Translations under genes and position numbers: made by a program | From: Hedera helix | Taxonomy: Eukaryota; Streptophyta; Magnoliopsida; Apiales; Araliaceae | Assembly (NCBI GenBank): GCA_947179155.2 | Contig: OX359264.1 | Coordinates: 61,839,202-61,903,201 of the forward strand | DNA length: 64,000 bases | Direction of reading: 5' to 3' | Shown: positions 35,973 to 49,200 of the stretch, in pieces | Layout of the letters: each line of letters starts with the position of its first letter | Position numbering within the stretch: position 1 is the first letter of the stretch | The notes under the pieces: generated by a model | What the model was told of the DNA's origin: nothing | The model's input: only the letters and a program-made list of their open reading frames with translations | Database searches by the model: none

Positions 35973-38758
35973 GACCCCGAATTTATGAAATACAAAATTT
36001 AATTTTTCTTCATATATATTTTTCCTAAAACAGTAAATGGTTAAATTGACAAAATTGAAAGTTAAGGATGTTATGTGTAAATTTTATTTTGTCGGACAAT
36101 ATTCGTTTTGTCGGGGAATATTCGTTTGGTTGGGGAATATTCGGGTCGTACGACGGCGCCGAAATAACTAATTATTGGTGGAGCCCACAACGGAATAATT
36201 GTCGGATATAGAAAACGACAGAAGTAACCTTTTTAAATAAAAATAGTCAACGGTGTTAACTGTTAAAATACCGGTGATAAAAGAATAGTAGCATACGGTA
36301 ATTTATGGTATTTTCTGTAGCACACGGTACTCTACAGTAGCACGCGGTATTGCACATTGTCTCATACTATTGTTCTGATAATTGACACCGTAACTGTTAC
36401 GCATCATTTCATCAATAATTGTCACTGCATAATATTTTATGTTATCAATTCAATAATTGTTGTTACACAGTATTTTGCATTATTGATTTAATAATTCTCA
36501 TTACACTGTATTTCATATCATTGACTCAATAATTGTTGCTGCACTGTTTTTAAAATTATTGAACCTAATAATTGTCACAGTTGCAAATATACTGTAATTT
36601 ATATTATTAAATTAATAATAATCTGTAACGTGTTTATTACATTATTGTTGAATTATTGTTGTAGCATTATTTTATTTTATATGTTGGACCCACAGGAAAA
36701 ATAAAAATTTTATTTTTCAAAAGTTACTATTCACTCCCGGAATTTACTATTCATTCCCGGGAAAGTTACTATTCACTGACGGAAGTTACTGTTCATCTCG
36801 GGAAAGTCACTGTTCATCTGCCGACAAAAGTTACTGTTCATTACTGTTCACTTTTTGAAAATTTTAAAGTTACTGTGCAAAGTTACTGTGCAAGTATTGA
36901 AAATTTCTTTTAAAACGTTTGCGCAGCCTTAGGCGGCGCAGCCCTCGATTTTTTTCCTTCCTTGGCGTGCTACGCATAGTGACTTCATTTACTATAAATA
37001 GGCCCATTTGCTGAATAAGAAAATCATATCTAAAATACATAAATATTTCTATAAGTTTATTGTGAGAGAATTTTGAGCATAGTAAGGTTATTTTGAGTGT
37101 TTGAAAGCCAAAAGGAGTGCAGGAATTTTTCAAGTAAGTCTTTTATTAAAGAGTAGTAATTTTATAAATTCCTATTTTTCACGGTATTCACAAATCTTCC
37201 TTTAGAAGACTCTTCTTTGAGAAGATTCATTTTTAAAAGCTTTCTTTGGAAGATTTATTTTGGAATATTATTTTTAAAACTATTTTAAAGTTGTTATATT
37301 ATATTACAAAAATTATGTTAAATATATATAATTTTGATAGTTCATAATATACGAGTTATCATACACTTTGAAATTTATATGTGGTAATTACTAATTTATA
37401 TTATAAATATATAGGTTGATCAATCTCATTTAAATCAATATCCAGTCACGTGTTAAGGTAAGAAATGTCATTTTTTTACACTCTTGAACTTGCTACGGTA
37501 AGGGATATTATTTTCTTTCATACTCCTGAATCGAAACTTATTATGGAACTATTGCTTCTATAATTCCTGAAAATATTATATGTTCCATAATAGTTGAACT
37601 TCATTATTTCAACTGAACCTTCCTATTTTCTGAATCTTTCTATTGAACTGTAACCGTTATTCTGAACTGAGAATCTTGAATAATATTTTTAAATTTCACT
37701 CCACATCATGTTGACAATTTGGACATTATTTGAATCTGCACAAAGTAAACTTCCGATACTTATTGTTTATCCTGTTTCTTCTGTTCATCAATTGTATCAC
37801 TATTATTTGTACTAATCATCAAGAATCAAGCTGTTGTGAATATCTGTGGCCGGGGGCACAGATGTGATATATTTGTTGAACAGATGATAGGTTAAAGGCG
37901 ATATATTAGGTTAAAGGCGATACATCTGTTCGGTGTCTTTTATGGCACGTGGTGAAAGTTCTCTTTGGCCCGTAGTGCATAGATGAACTGTTGTTTGGTA
38001 TGATTATGACCAAAGGCTGAATCTGGTATAATCATGACCGTTGTTGTTATATTGAAAGTTCTCTTTGGCCCGTAGTGCATAGATGAACTGTTGTTTGGTA
38101 TGATTATGACCAAAGGCTGAATCTGGTATAATCATGACCGCTGGTGCTATATTGAATGTTCTCTTTGGTCCGTAATGCATAGATGAACTGTTTATTTGCA
38201 TGATTATGACCAGGAACTGTGAATTTGTATTATCTTGACTAATGGTATTTCAGATGATAAAAGTTGATGATGTTTTTACGAAAAAGAGAAGCGCGTGGAC
38301 ATTATAGTCTACATTATTCTTCTAATAGATTGCTCATTCCGCCGCTATTATTGATCTGAACATTGTTCAAGAATTTAACTGCAGTTTTTGATATACACCT
38401 TGTATTCTGTTGTATTCTATCAAGAACTCACATGTTGAAGGCTAATGATAATTTATTCGTCATTATCTTAGTCATGATATTTCTTACTGGGCTATTTGAG
38501 CTCACCCTTTTGTTCCATTATTTTTCAACAGGATATGAGAACGTAGCTGGGTCTAGCCGGGGAATGGAGTGAGAGTCTGAGGAATAGCTATCGTAGTCTT
38601 CACGTGTTGTAAAATAGTGTGGCAATAATAGTGAAGACTTAGTTGTGTATTATTATACACTGTATTGTTGTACGTTGTGCTTTGTTGTAATAATTTTGTT
38701 GTAGTCTTTTGACGACTCAAGTTTGGGCTGTGTGGGCCTAGATTTGGGGGGCGTCACA
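35968..38758 (+). repeat. 3' LTR of the nested element
   Basis: 2791 bp, nearly identical to the 5' LTR. TATA box at 36993-37000. Ends GCGTCACA directly before the CCTTT duplication. Confidence 0.93.
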
Positions 38759-39197
38759 CCTTTACCACCAGGTATTTTAACAGTTCAAGATGATAATACC
38801 GTTGATTATATTTATTTAGAAAGGTTACGTATGTCGCTTTCTATATCCGACAATAAGTCGTTGTGGGGTTCCACCATTATTTTGTTATTTCGGCGCCGTC
38901 GTATGAATCGAATATTCCCCGATAAAATGAATATTTTCCGACCAAACGAATATTGTCCGACATAATAAAATTTGCACATAACATCCTTAACTTTTAACCT
39001 TATCAATTTAACCACTTACTATTTTAGGAAAAATATATATATGAAGAAAAATTAAATTTTATATTTCATAAAATTCGGGGTCTTACATCAAGAATTATCA
39101 AACAGCAAAATATTTTTATATTTAATCTAAAATGCTTTTAGTCCGCCCAATAAAAAAAATTACTAAAACAAAATAAAATAAAATCCAGCGTAGCTAA

Positions 39198-39607
39198 GGT
39201 TGTGTTTGATAAAATTGAATAATTAAAATCTAAATAATTATTATTTATTAATAAATTAGATTATTAGAGTGAAATAACATATGAATTTAAAAAAATGTTT
39301 GATAACTAAAAAGTCAACTGTCTCTTAATGACGCTATATTATCATTTTAAAATGTAAAATTTTATTTAATAATTTTAAATATTTAATTTAATAAAAATAA
39401 GTAGATAATATTGTTGAATATATTTATATAAAAAAATTATTACTTTTTTTTATTAAAAATTAACTCTTAATAATTTAAATTTTATTTTATATATTATTAA
39501 TTAAATAATATTAAAAAATAAATAAAATTTTAATAAATAACTTTTATCTCATATCAAATCTAAACGTGAATTTATTAAGAGACGTTCAGGCTTAAACAAA
39601 CACAACA
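39198..39607. mobile_element. PIF/Harbinger-like MITE upstream of PUB9
   Basis: 410 bp flanked by TAA at 39195-39197 and 39608-39610. Termini GGTTGTGTTTG and (inverted) TGTTGTGTTTG match at 10 of 11. The interior is very AT-rich and non-coding. It ends about 250 bp upstream of the PUB9 start codon, so it is part of the gene's promoter region. Confidence 0.6.
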
Positions 39608-39858
39608 TAAATACTAGTTTCTTCCGCGCACCAGCTGCCAGCTGTTTGGGCCTGGATTCCTTGATTGCGTACACAGGGGACCAGCCCTTCCCATGCGACC
39701 CCACCTTCCACATAAACACTCACCTTCTTCTGCCCCCCTGAATTATGTTAGAGAGAGAATTTTGTAAGAATCATAAAGATTTTTAAAACCCAAAACAATT
39801 ATGAACCAAAATATATATACAGTCACGCAACTTTTTATTTGAATTAATTGTTGAATGA

Positions 39859-41870
39859 ATGGGGAAAACGGGGTTTTTTGAGACTGATTCGGCGATGGTG
39901 AAAGCCAAGGCAACCGAGTTGAAGAAAGAGTTGCAGAGACTGGTGAAGGTGATTGTGGAAGAAGAAGATGTTGAATTGCTTACAATTGATCGAGCCAATC
40001 AGACCCTTTGTGCATTGAAGGACTTGAAGCTCAAGGGGCAAAGATCATTCTCTTTCAAATTAATGCGTCAAGAAGAGGAAGAAGATGGGTTATTGGATTT
40101 TCCTCAAGAGTTTCGTTGCCCTCTTTCCAAAAAACTCATGCGAGATCCTGTTATTGTGGCTACTGGACAGGTCTGTACACTTCTTTCTCGACTTAGGGTT
40201 TTAATTTCCTTAGTTTTATTCTATGTATTTGTTCTTTCTTTTTCCCCTCTGTGTGCGCTTATCTGATATAGTATGTCTTTTTGCTTCTTGTTTTTGGGTA
40301 TGAACGATTTACTGTTCCTGTTGGTAAAGTACAAGTTTTCTGGATGTTTTTACTGGTACTCGATTGTTGAATTCTTATATGGATGCCCTTTCTAATTACT
40401 TTTTTAAAATTCATTTCTTCTTTCTGGAATTTTCGTACTCATGTTATGAATGCTGCATATGGCTTTCTTGTATATATATATATATATATATATATGTCTC
40501 TGTGTGTGTGTCGAGTTAGGCAAATTATCTTTTCCCAAATCTTTTAATGATCACTTAATCAGAGTTTAGCATGGAAATCACATTAATTGGTGGAATTCTT
40601 TTGGTATTCAAAATTTTAAATATGTATTAAGATGTTCCTAGTGATATATACTTAAGTGACTTCCTCCAATTTGTGTTGGGTAAATTTATGCCATTTAGTG
40701 AAATACTCTGCCTTGTGATTTTCTTTGTTTTAATACCATGATTATGTATTTAATTTAAATTTTATGTGTGAGCAAATTTTGCAGACATATGATAGACCTT
40801 TTATCCAGAGATGGTTAAAATCTGGGAACAGGACATGCCCTAGAACCCAACAAGTCCTTTCTCATACTATACTTACGCCTAATCACTTGATTCGAGATAT
40901 GATATTACAATGGTGCAAGAACCATGGAGTTCAGTTGCCAGACTCTCTTCAGTACTCCGATGATGATGGATTGACAGAATCTGATAGGGATCATTTCCTC
41001 TCTTTACTTGAGAAGATGTCTTTAACATTGTCCGATCAAAAGGAAGCTGCAAGGGAATTGCGATTATTGACCAAGAGGACGCCTTCATTCCGTGCACTGT
41101 TTGGCGAATCCCTTGACGCCATACCTCAATTGCTCAATCCACTTTCTCAAAACAAGTCTAGAAGTGAAGTTCACCCCGATCTCCAAGAAGACGTGATTAC
41201 CACAGTTTTGAATCTTTCAATCCATGACAACAACAAGAAGCTTGTTGCAGAAACACCAATGGTTATTCCTCTGCTTTTGGATGCTTTGAGATCAGGAACA
41301 ATTGAAACAAGAAGCAATGCAGCTGCAGCTCTCTTTACATTATCAGCTCTTGACTCTAATAAAGCACTCATTGGAAAATCCTGCGCTTTAAAACCACTCA
41401 TTGACCTCTTAAAAGATGGACACCCATTAGCTATGAAGGATGTCGCATCGGCCATTTTCAACCTTTGCATCCTTCATGAAAATAAGTTGAGAGCTGTGAG
41501 GGTTGGTGCTGTGAGAGTGATCCTGGAAAAACTCATGAACAGAATGCATGTTGACGAGTTATTAGCTATCCTTGCCATGCTTTCAAGTAATCAAAAAGCT
41601 GTAGAAGAATTGGGAGAGCTTGGAGCTGTTCAGTTTTTGCTTAGTATAATAAGAGAGAGTTCTTGTGCTCGCAACAAGGAAAATTGCATTGCGATCCTCC
41701 ACACTATCTGTTACAATGACCGTACCAAGTGGAGGGAGATGAGAGAGGAAGAAAATACTTATGGTACACTATCTCAGGTTGCTCAAAATGGCACCTCTAG
41801 AGCCAAGAGGAAGGCTAGCGGCATTCTTGAGAGACTTAATAGAGCAGTCAATCTCACGCATACTGCATGA
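39859..41870 (+). CDS. PUB9: U-box/ARM-repeat E3 ubiquitin ligase, PUB9 orthologue, two exons
   Basis: Exons 39859-40170 and 40785-41870 join at Gln104 (TGQ/TYDRPF), giving 465 aa, close to Arabidopsis PUB9 (about 460). The 614-bp intron has GT and AG borders and falls inside the U-box, as in related genes. Residues 1-75 are a short N-terminal region with a Lys/Glu-rich predicted coiled segment. The U-box is at about 81-150 (FPQEFRCPLSKKLMRDPV, TYDRPFIQRWL, CPRTQQVL). ARM repeats run from about 190 to 440 (for example RSNAAAALFTLSALDSNK, AMKDVASAIFNLCILHENK). The C-terminus ends RAVNLTHTA, like PUB9. It should bind an E2 through the U-box and present substrates via the ARM domain. Arabidopsis PUB9 binds S-domain receptor kinases (ARK1) and has been linked to ABA responses. 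The frame is intact. Confidence 0.95.
40470..40510. repeat. Compound TA/TG microsatellite in the PUB9 intron
   Basis: A TA run of about 12 units followed by a short TG run, in the single PUB9 intron. Confidence 0.9.
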
Positions 41871-42032
41871 TACAGAAGCTTCCGAGTACAAAGCCTGTAA
41901 ATTCTACACTGTTTGCCTACCACTTGAATTGCAATTTCTCACCCAGTATCTTGCTGTGTCATTCTCAACTTAAATTTTGTACATTACAATTTCTGAGTTT
42001 AAATTTCAGGTTATTGAGTTAGAGTCGCTGTG

Positions 42033-42038
42033 AATAAA
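42033..42038 (+). terminator. Candidate polyadenylation signal of PUB9
   Basis: AATAAA about 160 nt after the stop codon. Confidence 0.4.
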
Positions 42039-43266
42039 TTATGTTTGAAGATGGAAACATTATCCATAAGATTGATTCTCCCTATTATATTATCCAATAA
42101 TTCCTCCACATGGCTAACTTGGTAGATTACTTGAATAATACTTATTATGGTAGTAATGACTAGTAGTTTACAAGCAAATAATTTATAATTTAGAAGATTT
42201 CCTCAGATTAGTTTGTCCGCTGATTCTGCACATGGCTCACTTGCTAGATGGCTTGAACTTCACTTGAAACAGCAAATGCCAAGTGGGGATTCTTTAATTT
42301 GTCTGCAAGCTACAATTTTATAATCTAGTTTGAATTCTACCTGTACAGAGTAATCAATCTCAAGTATTCTGTCCGCAGCAACATTTGCTGTACAGTCCAC
42401 ATGGCTTGCATGCTTAGATTAGATATTATTTGAAAGTTTATTACTTGGATTTTTGGTTATTCAGATATTGACCCTCATGGGAAATAAAGCCAAAGCTTCT
42501 TTTACCCCTTTGAATAATTCATTGAGATAATGGAATGAATGGCCCTGAGGATTGGGTTGGGGAGGGCAAGGAAAGAATGTGCCCATATTGAATGGCAATG
42601 GTGATGTCTTGTTGGTGTGGTCCATTCAAAATGCCATCCCAATCTTTTTGATCAACTCGTCGTTACAAGCAGTTGCTACCAATCCTCTATCCAGTCACCA
42701 CAACCATCACCAAGGTTCTTGTTCCAATGGTATAGATATGGGCACCGCTGCAATAGACCCTTCAACCTTCTATTTTGTTAATGATAGTTTTATATAAGAA
42801 ATATAACTATTCAATATTAGATATAGCTTGTGGTCAAAGTACTTTAAAAGCTCATTTTTATACATAGTGGGAAATGCCATTTCCAATGAGGTCTATTTCA
42901 AGTGAATAATAAGATTTGAGGGGATTTTGTGAAACTAACAAACTATGAAAATGGTATCTTTTCAAGATTGTCAGCAACACATTCTTATTACGAGTTATGA
43001 TATTCCATCATAATAATGGTTATATAGTCTAAATTGGGACAGCACAGCAGTAGTACTTTATACATCATTTTTCTTGTGATTCATGAAAAAACAGTGTCTA
43101 AGCAAGTTTACCAGACATTGATGTTGATATCTTAACAAAACTATTGAACTTTCAAATAAATACAAGCAAAACTATTGAACTTTCAAATAAATACAAGCTC
43201 TTACACTATCATGGCCGTAAAAAATTGAACCGTTGCTATATGCACACAGTTGTACTTGAAATGCAA
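42039..43266. other. Spacer between the convergent PUB9 and HINT4 genes
   Basis: About 1.2 kb without supportable coding sequence. A 31-bp segment containing CTATTGAACTTTCAAATAA is directly duplicated at about 43138-43199. The 81-codon frame at 42552-42797 shows no known motifs. Confidence 0.5.
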
Positions 43267-46200
43267 TTAGGAGGGACAGTGTTCCCTCAAGTTCCCAATC
43301 AGAGAACTGGATCCTTGCCCCTTGCTATCATCAAAGTTGTCCAAGAATGACAATTGTTCTCGAATGCAATCTACAAGTTTTGAAGCTTCCTTATCTAACT
43401 TCAGGGGCCGCCTTCGAAAACTCTGTAAAATTTAGCATCTCCAATTATATAGTCTTCTTGATCCACATGATAAAGACACATATACGTAAACCATGCATAC
43501 CTCAGAAGCCCATAAGCAGTCGCGTGCATTGCGAGGAATTATATGAATGTGAGTCTAAAATTATCAAGTCACAAAACATCATAAATAATATTAGCTTTCC
43601 CAAATGAAGATCGTGCAAGTACTACATTTCAAGCAGAAAATCATAAAGACTTGCTATCTTTCATTAAAAGAAGTAGGAGTACTTAAATGAAAACATGGTT
43701 CAAAGTATCGGCCGTTAAACCGAAATATCGGCGTATCGGTAAGGTATCAATCGGTGCCGAAGCAACCTTGACACAAATCGCAAACTTAAGAATTATTTAT
43801 GTAAAGGATAATTTTCAGCGAAATTTCGGCAACTCGACAAGACGTAGCGGTTTCAGACAAAATAAAAGAGAAATCACAATGTATAGGGGAGAAATACCAC
43901 AAAATAAAATAAAATTGAATATGTTGAAAGCTATAAAGGGAGACGGCAAAAGAGAATGAACCTTTCTCTATAAATTATACCTAATGTACCTATATAGTAC
44001 CTAGTTAAGTATACCTTAAAAAAATAAAATAATATTATACTTCAAATATACTTAATTAAGTTAAGTTGTACTTAAAATGTGTCAATATAGCACCTAGTTA
44101 AGGACAACTAAAAAAAATATAAAAAAAGGTACTTAATATATAATTTGTTAAGCTAAATTGTACTTAAATTATAATTAAATTATACCTATATAGTACCTAG
44201 TTAAGTACAACTTGAAAAAAAAAATGCACTTAAATATATTTAGTCAAGTTAAATTGCACTTAAATTATACCGAGCATGTGTGCTATCCATTGAGCTAAGA
44301 CAACATCAATATCAACTTTATTCAAACGTAAAATTGATTAAACATATATGCGAGATGTTTGTTTTATCATTTGGACAATGTTATGTGCACTAGATAATGT
44401 TTTTAGTGAACTTAATTGATTCATCTTGTTGTTCTTATTATTTAGAATTTTTTCATAATTTTTTAACTTTTTTTTAGGCTCCTCACAAGCTAACGGTGCA
44501 TATCGTCCGAAACCGCTAACGAGTCAAATGACCTTCCGAAACATAGACCGCTATCGCTACTTTGAACCATGAATGAGAAGATTAATTCATTTCAACTTAC
44601 ATGATATATAACTTGGCCAGCAGCAGCGCCATTGTTAACCAACAAGTTAAATGAATCTGCAAATTTAAACTTTCTCCAAATAAGACATTTTAAAAGGGTA
44701 ATTTAGTATAGAAAAAACCCAATTCATCAACATACATAGATAATAGATAAACAATCTCAATGAGTTATGCTAAAGTCAATATCATTTTCCTGAAACCAAT
44801 TAGAATATCAACCAAAAGAATGGAGGAGGATAAAATGATCCACCTTACATGTGGAGACCGAAGTAGCAATCTTTTTATAACAGCATTGGAACCACAATAC
44901 CAAGATTTACCATGCAAATACAAATTTGAACTTAAAATAGAAACAGAGGACTATTGTAATTGCACAACAAAAATTTATCTGCTCTGCTGAACCTATTGAG
45001 AAATCAATTTATTTCCAAAGTAGCTATGGATGGTGATTCCAACAGGGCACAAGTTTTATATCAAAGGCAGATGTAATTTACAATATGATTTTGGAAGTAA
45101 TTATTGTTGAAGGTGACCTCTTTTAAGTTGTTTTTTTCATCCTTCAACATTCAGAAAATCATATTAATTGTTTTGACAAGTACTTTCAGGAAACCATTAA
45201 CAATGATAGATTGAATATGAATAGTAACATTGCAGGAAGACATAAACGATTATTTTATTGGTCCTCTACCTAAACTGCATCTGGGATAAACCTTCAAAAG
45301 ATATTGGACTTTTAAATCAAATGTATTTAATGAGATTGAGTACCAGCAAATGTCACTAATAACAACTTATTCAAACCTGATTTAGTGTGGCATCTCAACT
45401 TGCTCAGGTGTGGGTTTCAACAACACAGTTATCAAATACTTTCATTGACCTAGCGAACCGCGTATTGGTACTTACCCAAACATGATATTGTACTTTCCAA
45501 TATTCCAAATTTAGCGTACTAAAAAATTTCTTTGTTGTTTTACATTACGATTGTACTACATTATTTATAAAATAATCAACTTGTTGATTTAAATAACAAT
45601 CTTCTATAAAACTTAGGTTTATTACATTTAAATTCTGGTTTATTACATTTAAATTCTAAGAGAATTCTTAACTATAAGAACATTTGTAGTGTACCGCATA
45701 CCAGTATTCATACCGCGTACCGAAACGAACCACGTACCAGGTAACACTGATTCAACATTCCTAACCAATCTGCCATAAACACTCAAAACACAATTCACTG
45801 CACCCCAACCAACACCAATACCCAATCACACTAAAGTAACCTAAGCAAAGTATCTTGTGTAAATCTCAAGGCTTGTAGATAGCAGACAATTATCATGCCA
45901 TAACCCACAGAAAAGATAGAAAGAAAGAGCATAAGATGGAGGAAGATCGGACGCCAGAGACAGGACATTAGGTTGACAAGGAAATTTTTTAAAGAACCAG
46001 GTGCATACCACAACCAGTTGCCTTCATGACTGCATTGCTAATATACGGTACTTTTGAGCACATGGCACCTACTACCTGCATGATAAGATTTTCAAATTAG
46101 ATAGATATACCAAGAACTTTAACTAGTATTCAGAAGACTTAAATATAAATTACAACCCTGAACTATTTACCTTTTTCCACTTCGATGATCAACTTTTCAA

Positions 46201-49200
46201 CTTTTTCCAATCAGGTGATCAAACTATCGTAATTTTTTACTTTCGCTCAATTAGACTTGCCACATCATAAATTGATGACGTGGCTCAATGACTAGTTCTG
46301 ACCATGCATATGTTTAATTTAAAAATATTATTTTAATTTTTTTTATATTTATTAAACATTCAAGGGTACACATGTCAAATCATTTTTATCTAACATTAAA
46401 CTAAATTAAAAAAATATTCCTATGAAAGATGAACTAAACAATAAAAATCCCTCCTATTTGAGAAAAAAAATTCATTGCTGCACCATCGCCGCCCCCACCA
46501 CAGCTAGACCACCACTGCAGTACCACTACCACCATCACCATCTTCAACTCCAACATCACCATCATCAAAAATCCCCTTCATGCCAAAATCCTAACTAGTA
46601 CCGTTAATGGCTTCTATGGAGAAGCTGAGAAGGGGGCTACTGTTGTAAAACCATCACATCGCCAGAAACGAGCAGGTTGTATACAAACTAAATCAACCGC
46701 GATATATCTTTCGTCATCATCTCTTTATTTCCTTGATCTGTCATTTTCTTTCCCTCCAAATCTCTTCTTTCTTACCCCCTTCTTTGTTTCTCTTTGGTCT
46801 CCGCCATGAAATTGCTTTTCCTGTTCATCCATCGTTGACAAACACGAATACCTAGAACCATTTTCAACCCCATCACCATCATTCGTCTCGGTAATCGACA
46901 TTTTATCACAAAATCAAGCACCTAATTTCAAATCTGCGCACACAAATAACCTCAATATAAACTATGGGATTTTTTTTTATTTTTACTAAAAGAAAGGCTC
47001 AAGATGATGAGGATCATATGAATTACATGAAGATTGAGAATTTTTGTTGTAATTGAAAATGGGATCCCTAAAGCACAGAGTATACAGAACCCCAAAAATA
47101 TCTTACGGTTTTGAGAAAAACAGAACCCCAAAAATTAAAAATTCAATTCCATGTAAATCAACAAGAAATGCATAACCTAGATGTAAAAAAAAAAACCAAA
47201 TCTCCATGTCTTCTTTGATCTCCATGCATTAGCAACAAACAAAAAAAAAGCAAAGAAAAAAGGGAAAAAGTTAGTACAATTCATCCTGACAACACCGCCT
47301 GTACAATTTGGAGAAGGATTTTTTTTGGAGCAGTGAGGTCAATTGGAGACGGACTATTTGAAAGAGAAGAGATTTGATCGAAAGATTTGTCATCGGCCGA
47401 TGAAGGATGATGGAGAGAGGTTGCTGGGTTTGCAGTGGTAGCGGCAGGTTAGAATTTAGGGTTCATTTTGGGAAGACGAAATCTGTGTTCTCTAAATTAT
47501 TTTAAATGTTAATCATTTTAACTGATTTTTTTAGTTGTTTTGATTTGAAAATAGCTATTTTAATCAAAGAAAAAAGGGGGGAAATAATGTTAAAAACTAT
47601 TTTGCCACATAATCACATGTACACCACCTATTACAGCCACGCCATTAATTTCTGACGTGGCTTTCTAATTGAACCAAAGTGAAAAATGTTAAGAGTTTAA
47701 TGCCTTGACTGAAAAAATTGAAAAGTCAATCACCGAAGTGGAAAAAGATAATAGTTCACGGTAGTAATATATATTTAAGCCCATTCAGAAATATGGATTA
47801 AAGAAACAAATGACTTTATGCAGCACACTCCTGAATTTCTCACAATCATTTACATTGTAAACTTCATGGAAAATCTTCCCTATTAAATTATAAAAGAGGA
47901 GACATGGACAAGAAGACATGATAGCTTGCTTTTATTAAAAAGAATATTATTCAATTTAGTAGGGGAAGGGATGGGATAACCGAACAAATAAAATCAGGGT
48001 AGCATAACTACAATTTTGGCCCAAGAAAGACCGGGGATCAAGCATGATCCATGTATTGGACCCCATATAGATGGGACAAGGCTTTGTTAAGTTGATTTAC
48101 TATAGCAAACAGTTGGAACAAAGAAGTAAAAATGTAAATTACTCAATTTTGGTGTTGCAAAAGAAAAATGTAACGCCAAGTCGTCTTAACACTAAAGTGT
48201 CATTTCTGTTAGTTATCATAAAAAATACGTTGTACCTTGAAACACTATGTGATGGCTACAGAGGAGAGTCAACAGCAATGCACAATATTGAATATATGTG
48301 CAACAGAGCTGTGACTATCAAGAGATCTGATAAGGTTGCCTATCAAACAAGAGAAACAAACATACACATGACACAACCTAAATTTGTACCTTGGAAATCT
48401 GTTCCGTGTTTATCCTTTGGTTTTCCATTCCAACTCCAAAAATGTATAAGGTTAAAGATTAAATCCAATCATTTCAATCATCAATCCAGAGAGAGACTAA
48501 AAGTAAATGAGGATCCCAAATAGAATAAAGTCTTGCTCCTTAGTTACACCCTCCGTAGATTTACTTCTTGCGCTCAACACCAATATACATAAGCAATAAA
48601 GTAATCATTTATGTGATTCACATAACTCTAATAAATTCACCTTTATGTCATATGTCACATGTCAATGTCAAGAGGAGATAAGATCTATGTATAAGTATTC
48701 ATTACTTGGTATGACATAATGAGACCTATTCATGTTTGATAATAAAAACTTACAGATGGAGGAGTTGCTTCCAAGCAAGAAAAATGACCTTTCGGGATAA
48801 TTAGTGAGTGCCTGATGATAATTTATGATAGTTAGTGAATTATTGAAGGAAAAATTATATATAAAGAAAAAGTGAGCAATCCAGAAACTAAAAGGCCATC
48901 TTGCCACAATGATCTTTGTTAAAACACGGACATGCTTGATAAATTTAGTAAGTTGAGGGTCCCTACTATCCCTCTACCAGCCCTTGATCCTGTGACCTCT
49001 TAGCATTTTCATCAAATGGAAACGCAACAATCTATAAGGAGGGCCGGTAGGGTCCCTGATCTCCCTGATCCAAATTTTCTGGTGAAACACGATTCAGCCA
49101 GGAGCCATTAATAATGATTGATCAAGCCTTGGAATGTACTCTTCAGAACAAAATAAGTGCAATGAACGATACCACTTTATGAAAGAGAGATGCAAGTTTT

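Larger units (their letters stand above)
32896..38758 (+). mobile_element. Nested LTR element with a 282-bp interior (extreme deletion derivative)
   Basis: A complete insertion inside the solo LTR, in the opposite orientation, flanked by perfect 5-bp duplications CCTTT (32891-32895 and 38759-38763). It has LTRs of 2790 and 2791 bp and an interior of only 282 bp (35686-35967). The interior keeps the primer-binding site, the 5' leader, the first dozen codons of ORF1, the last pol codons and the polypurine tract. By eye I count about ten differences between the two LTRs, so the insertion is recent. With no protein of its own it must depend on enzymes supplied in trans, or lost its interior after inserting. 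Its U3 differs from that of the 55156 element. Confidence 0.95.
30567..39087 (-). mobile_element. Second solo LTR of the family, split by a nested element
   Basis: Two parts, 30567-32895 and 38759-39087, together match the reverse complement of the family LTR from GCGTCACA to TGTAAGACCCCGAAT. They are separated by the element at 32896-38758. The outer flanks carry a perfect duplication TCAAG (30562-30566 and 39088-39092). Removing the insertion and one TSD copy leaves an LTR of about 2.65 kb. It contains a minus-strand TATA box (32213-32220) and about five copies of a GAATAACC-type repeat. It is more diverged from the other copies than they are from each other, so it is an older insertion or a separate subfamily. 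Confidence 0.93.

Noticed and set aside
42552..42797. 81-codon frame between PUB9 and HINT4
   Set aside because: No known motif, and it lies in the shared 3' spacer of convergent genes.
43687..43959. 90-codon frame
   Set aside because: Falls within the terminal part of the hAT-like element in HINT4 intron 5 and has no transposase motif.
48071..48523. 150-codon plus-strand open frame
   Set aside because: It lies antisense inside HINT4 intron 3, has no recognisable domain or promoter, and its composition is that of AT-rich non-coding DNA.
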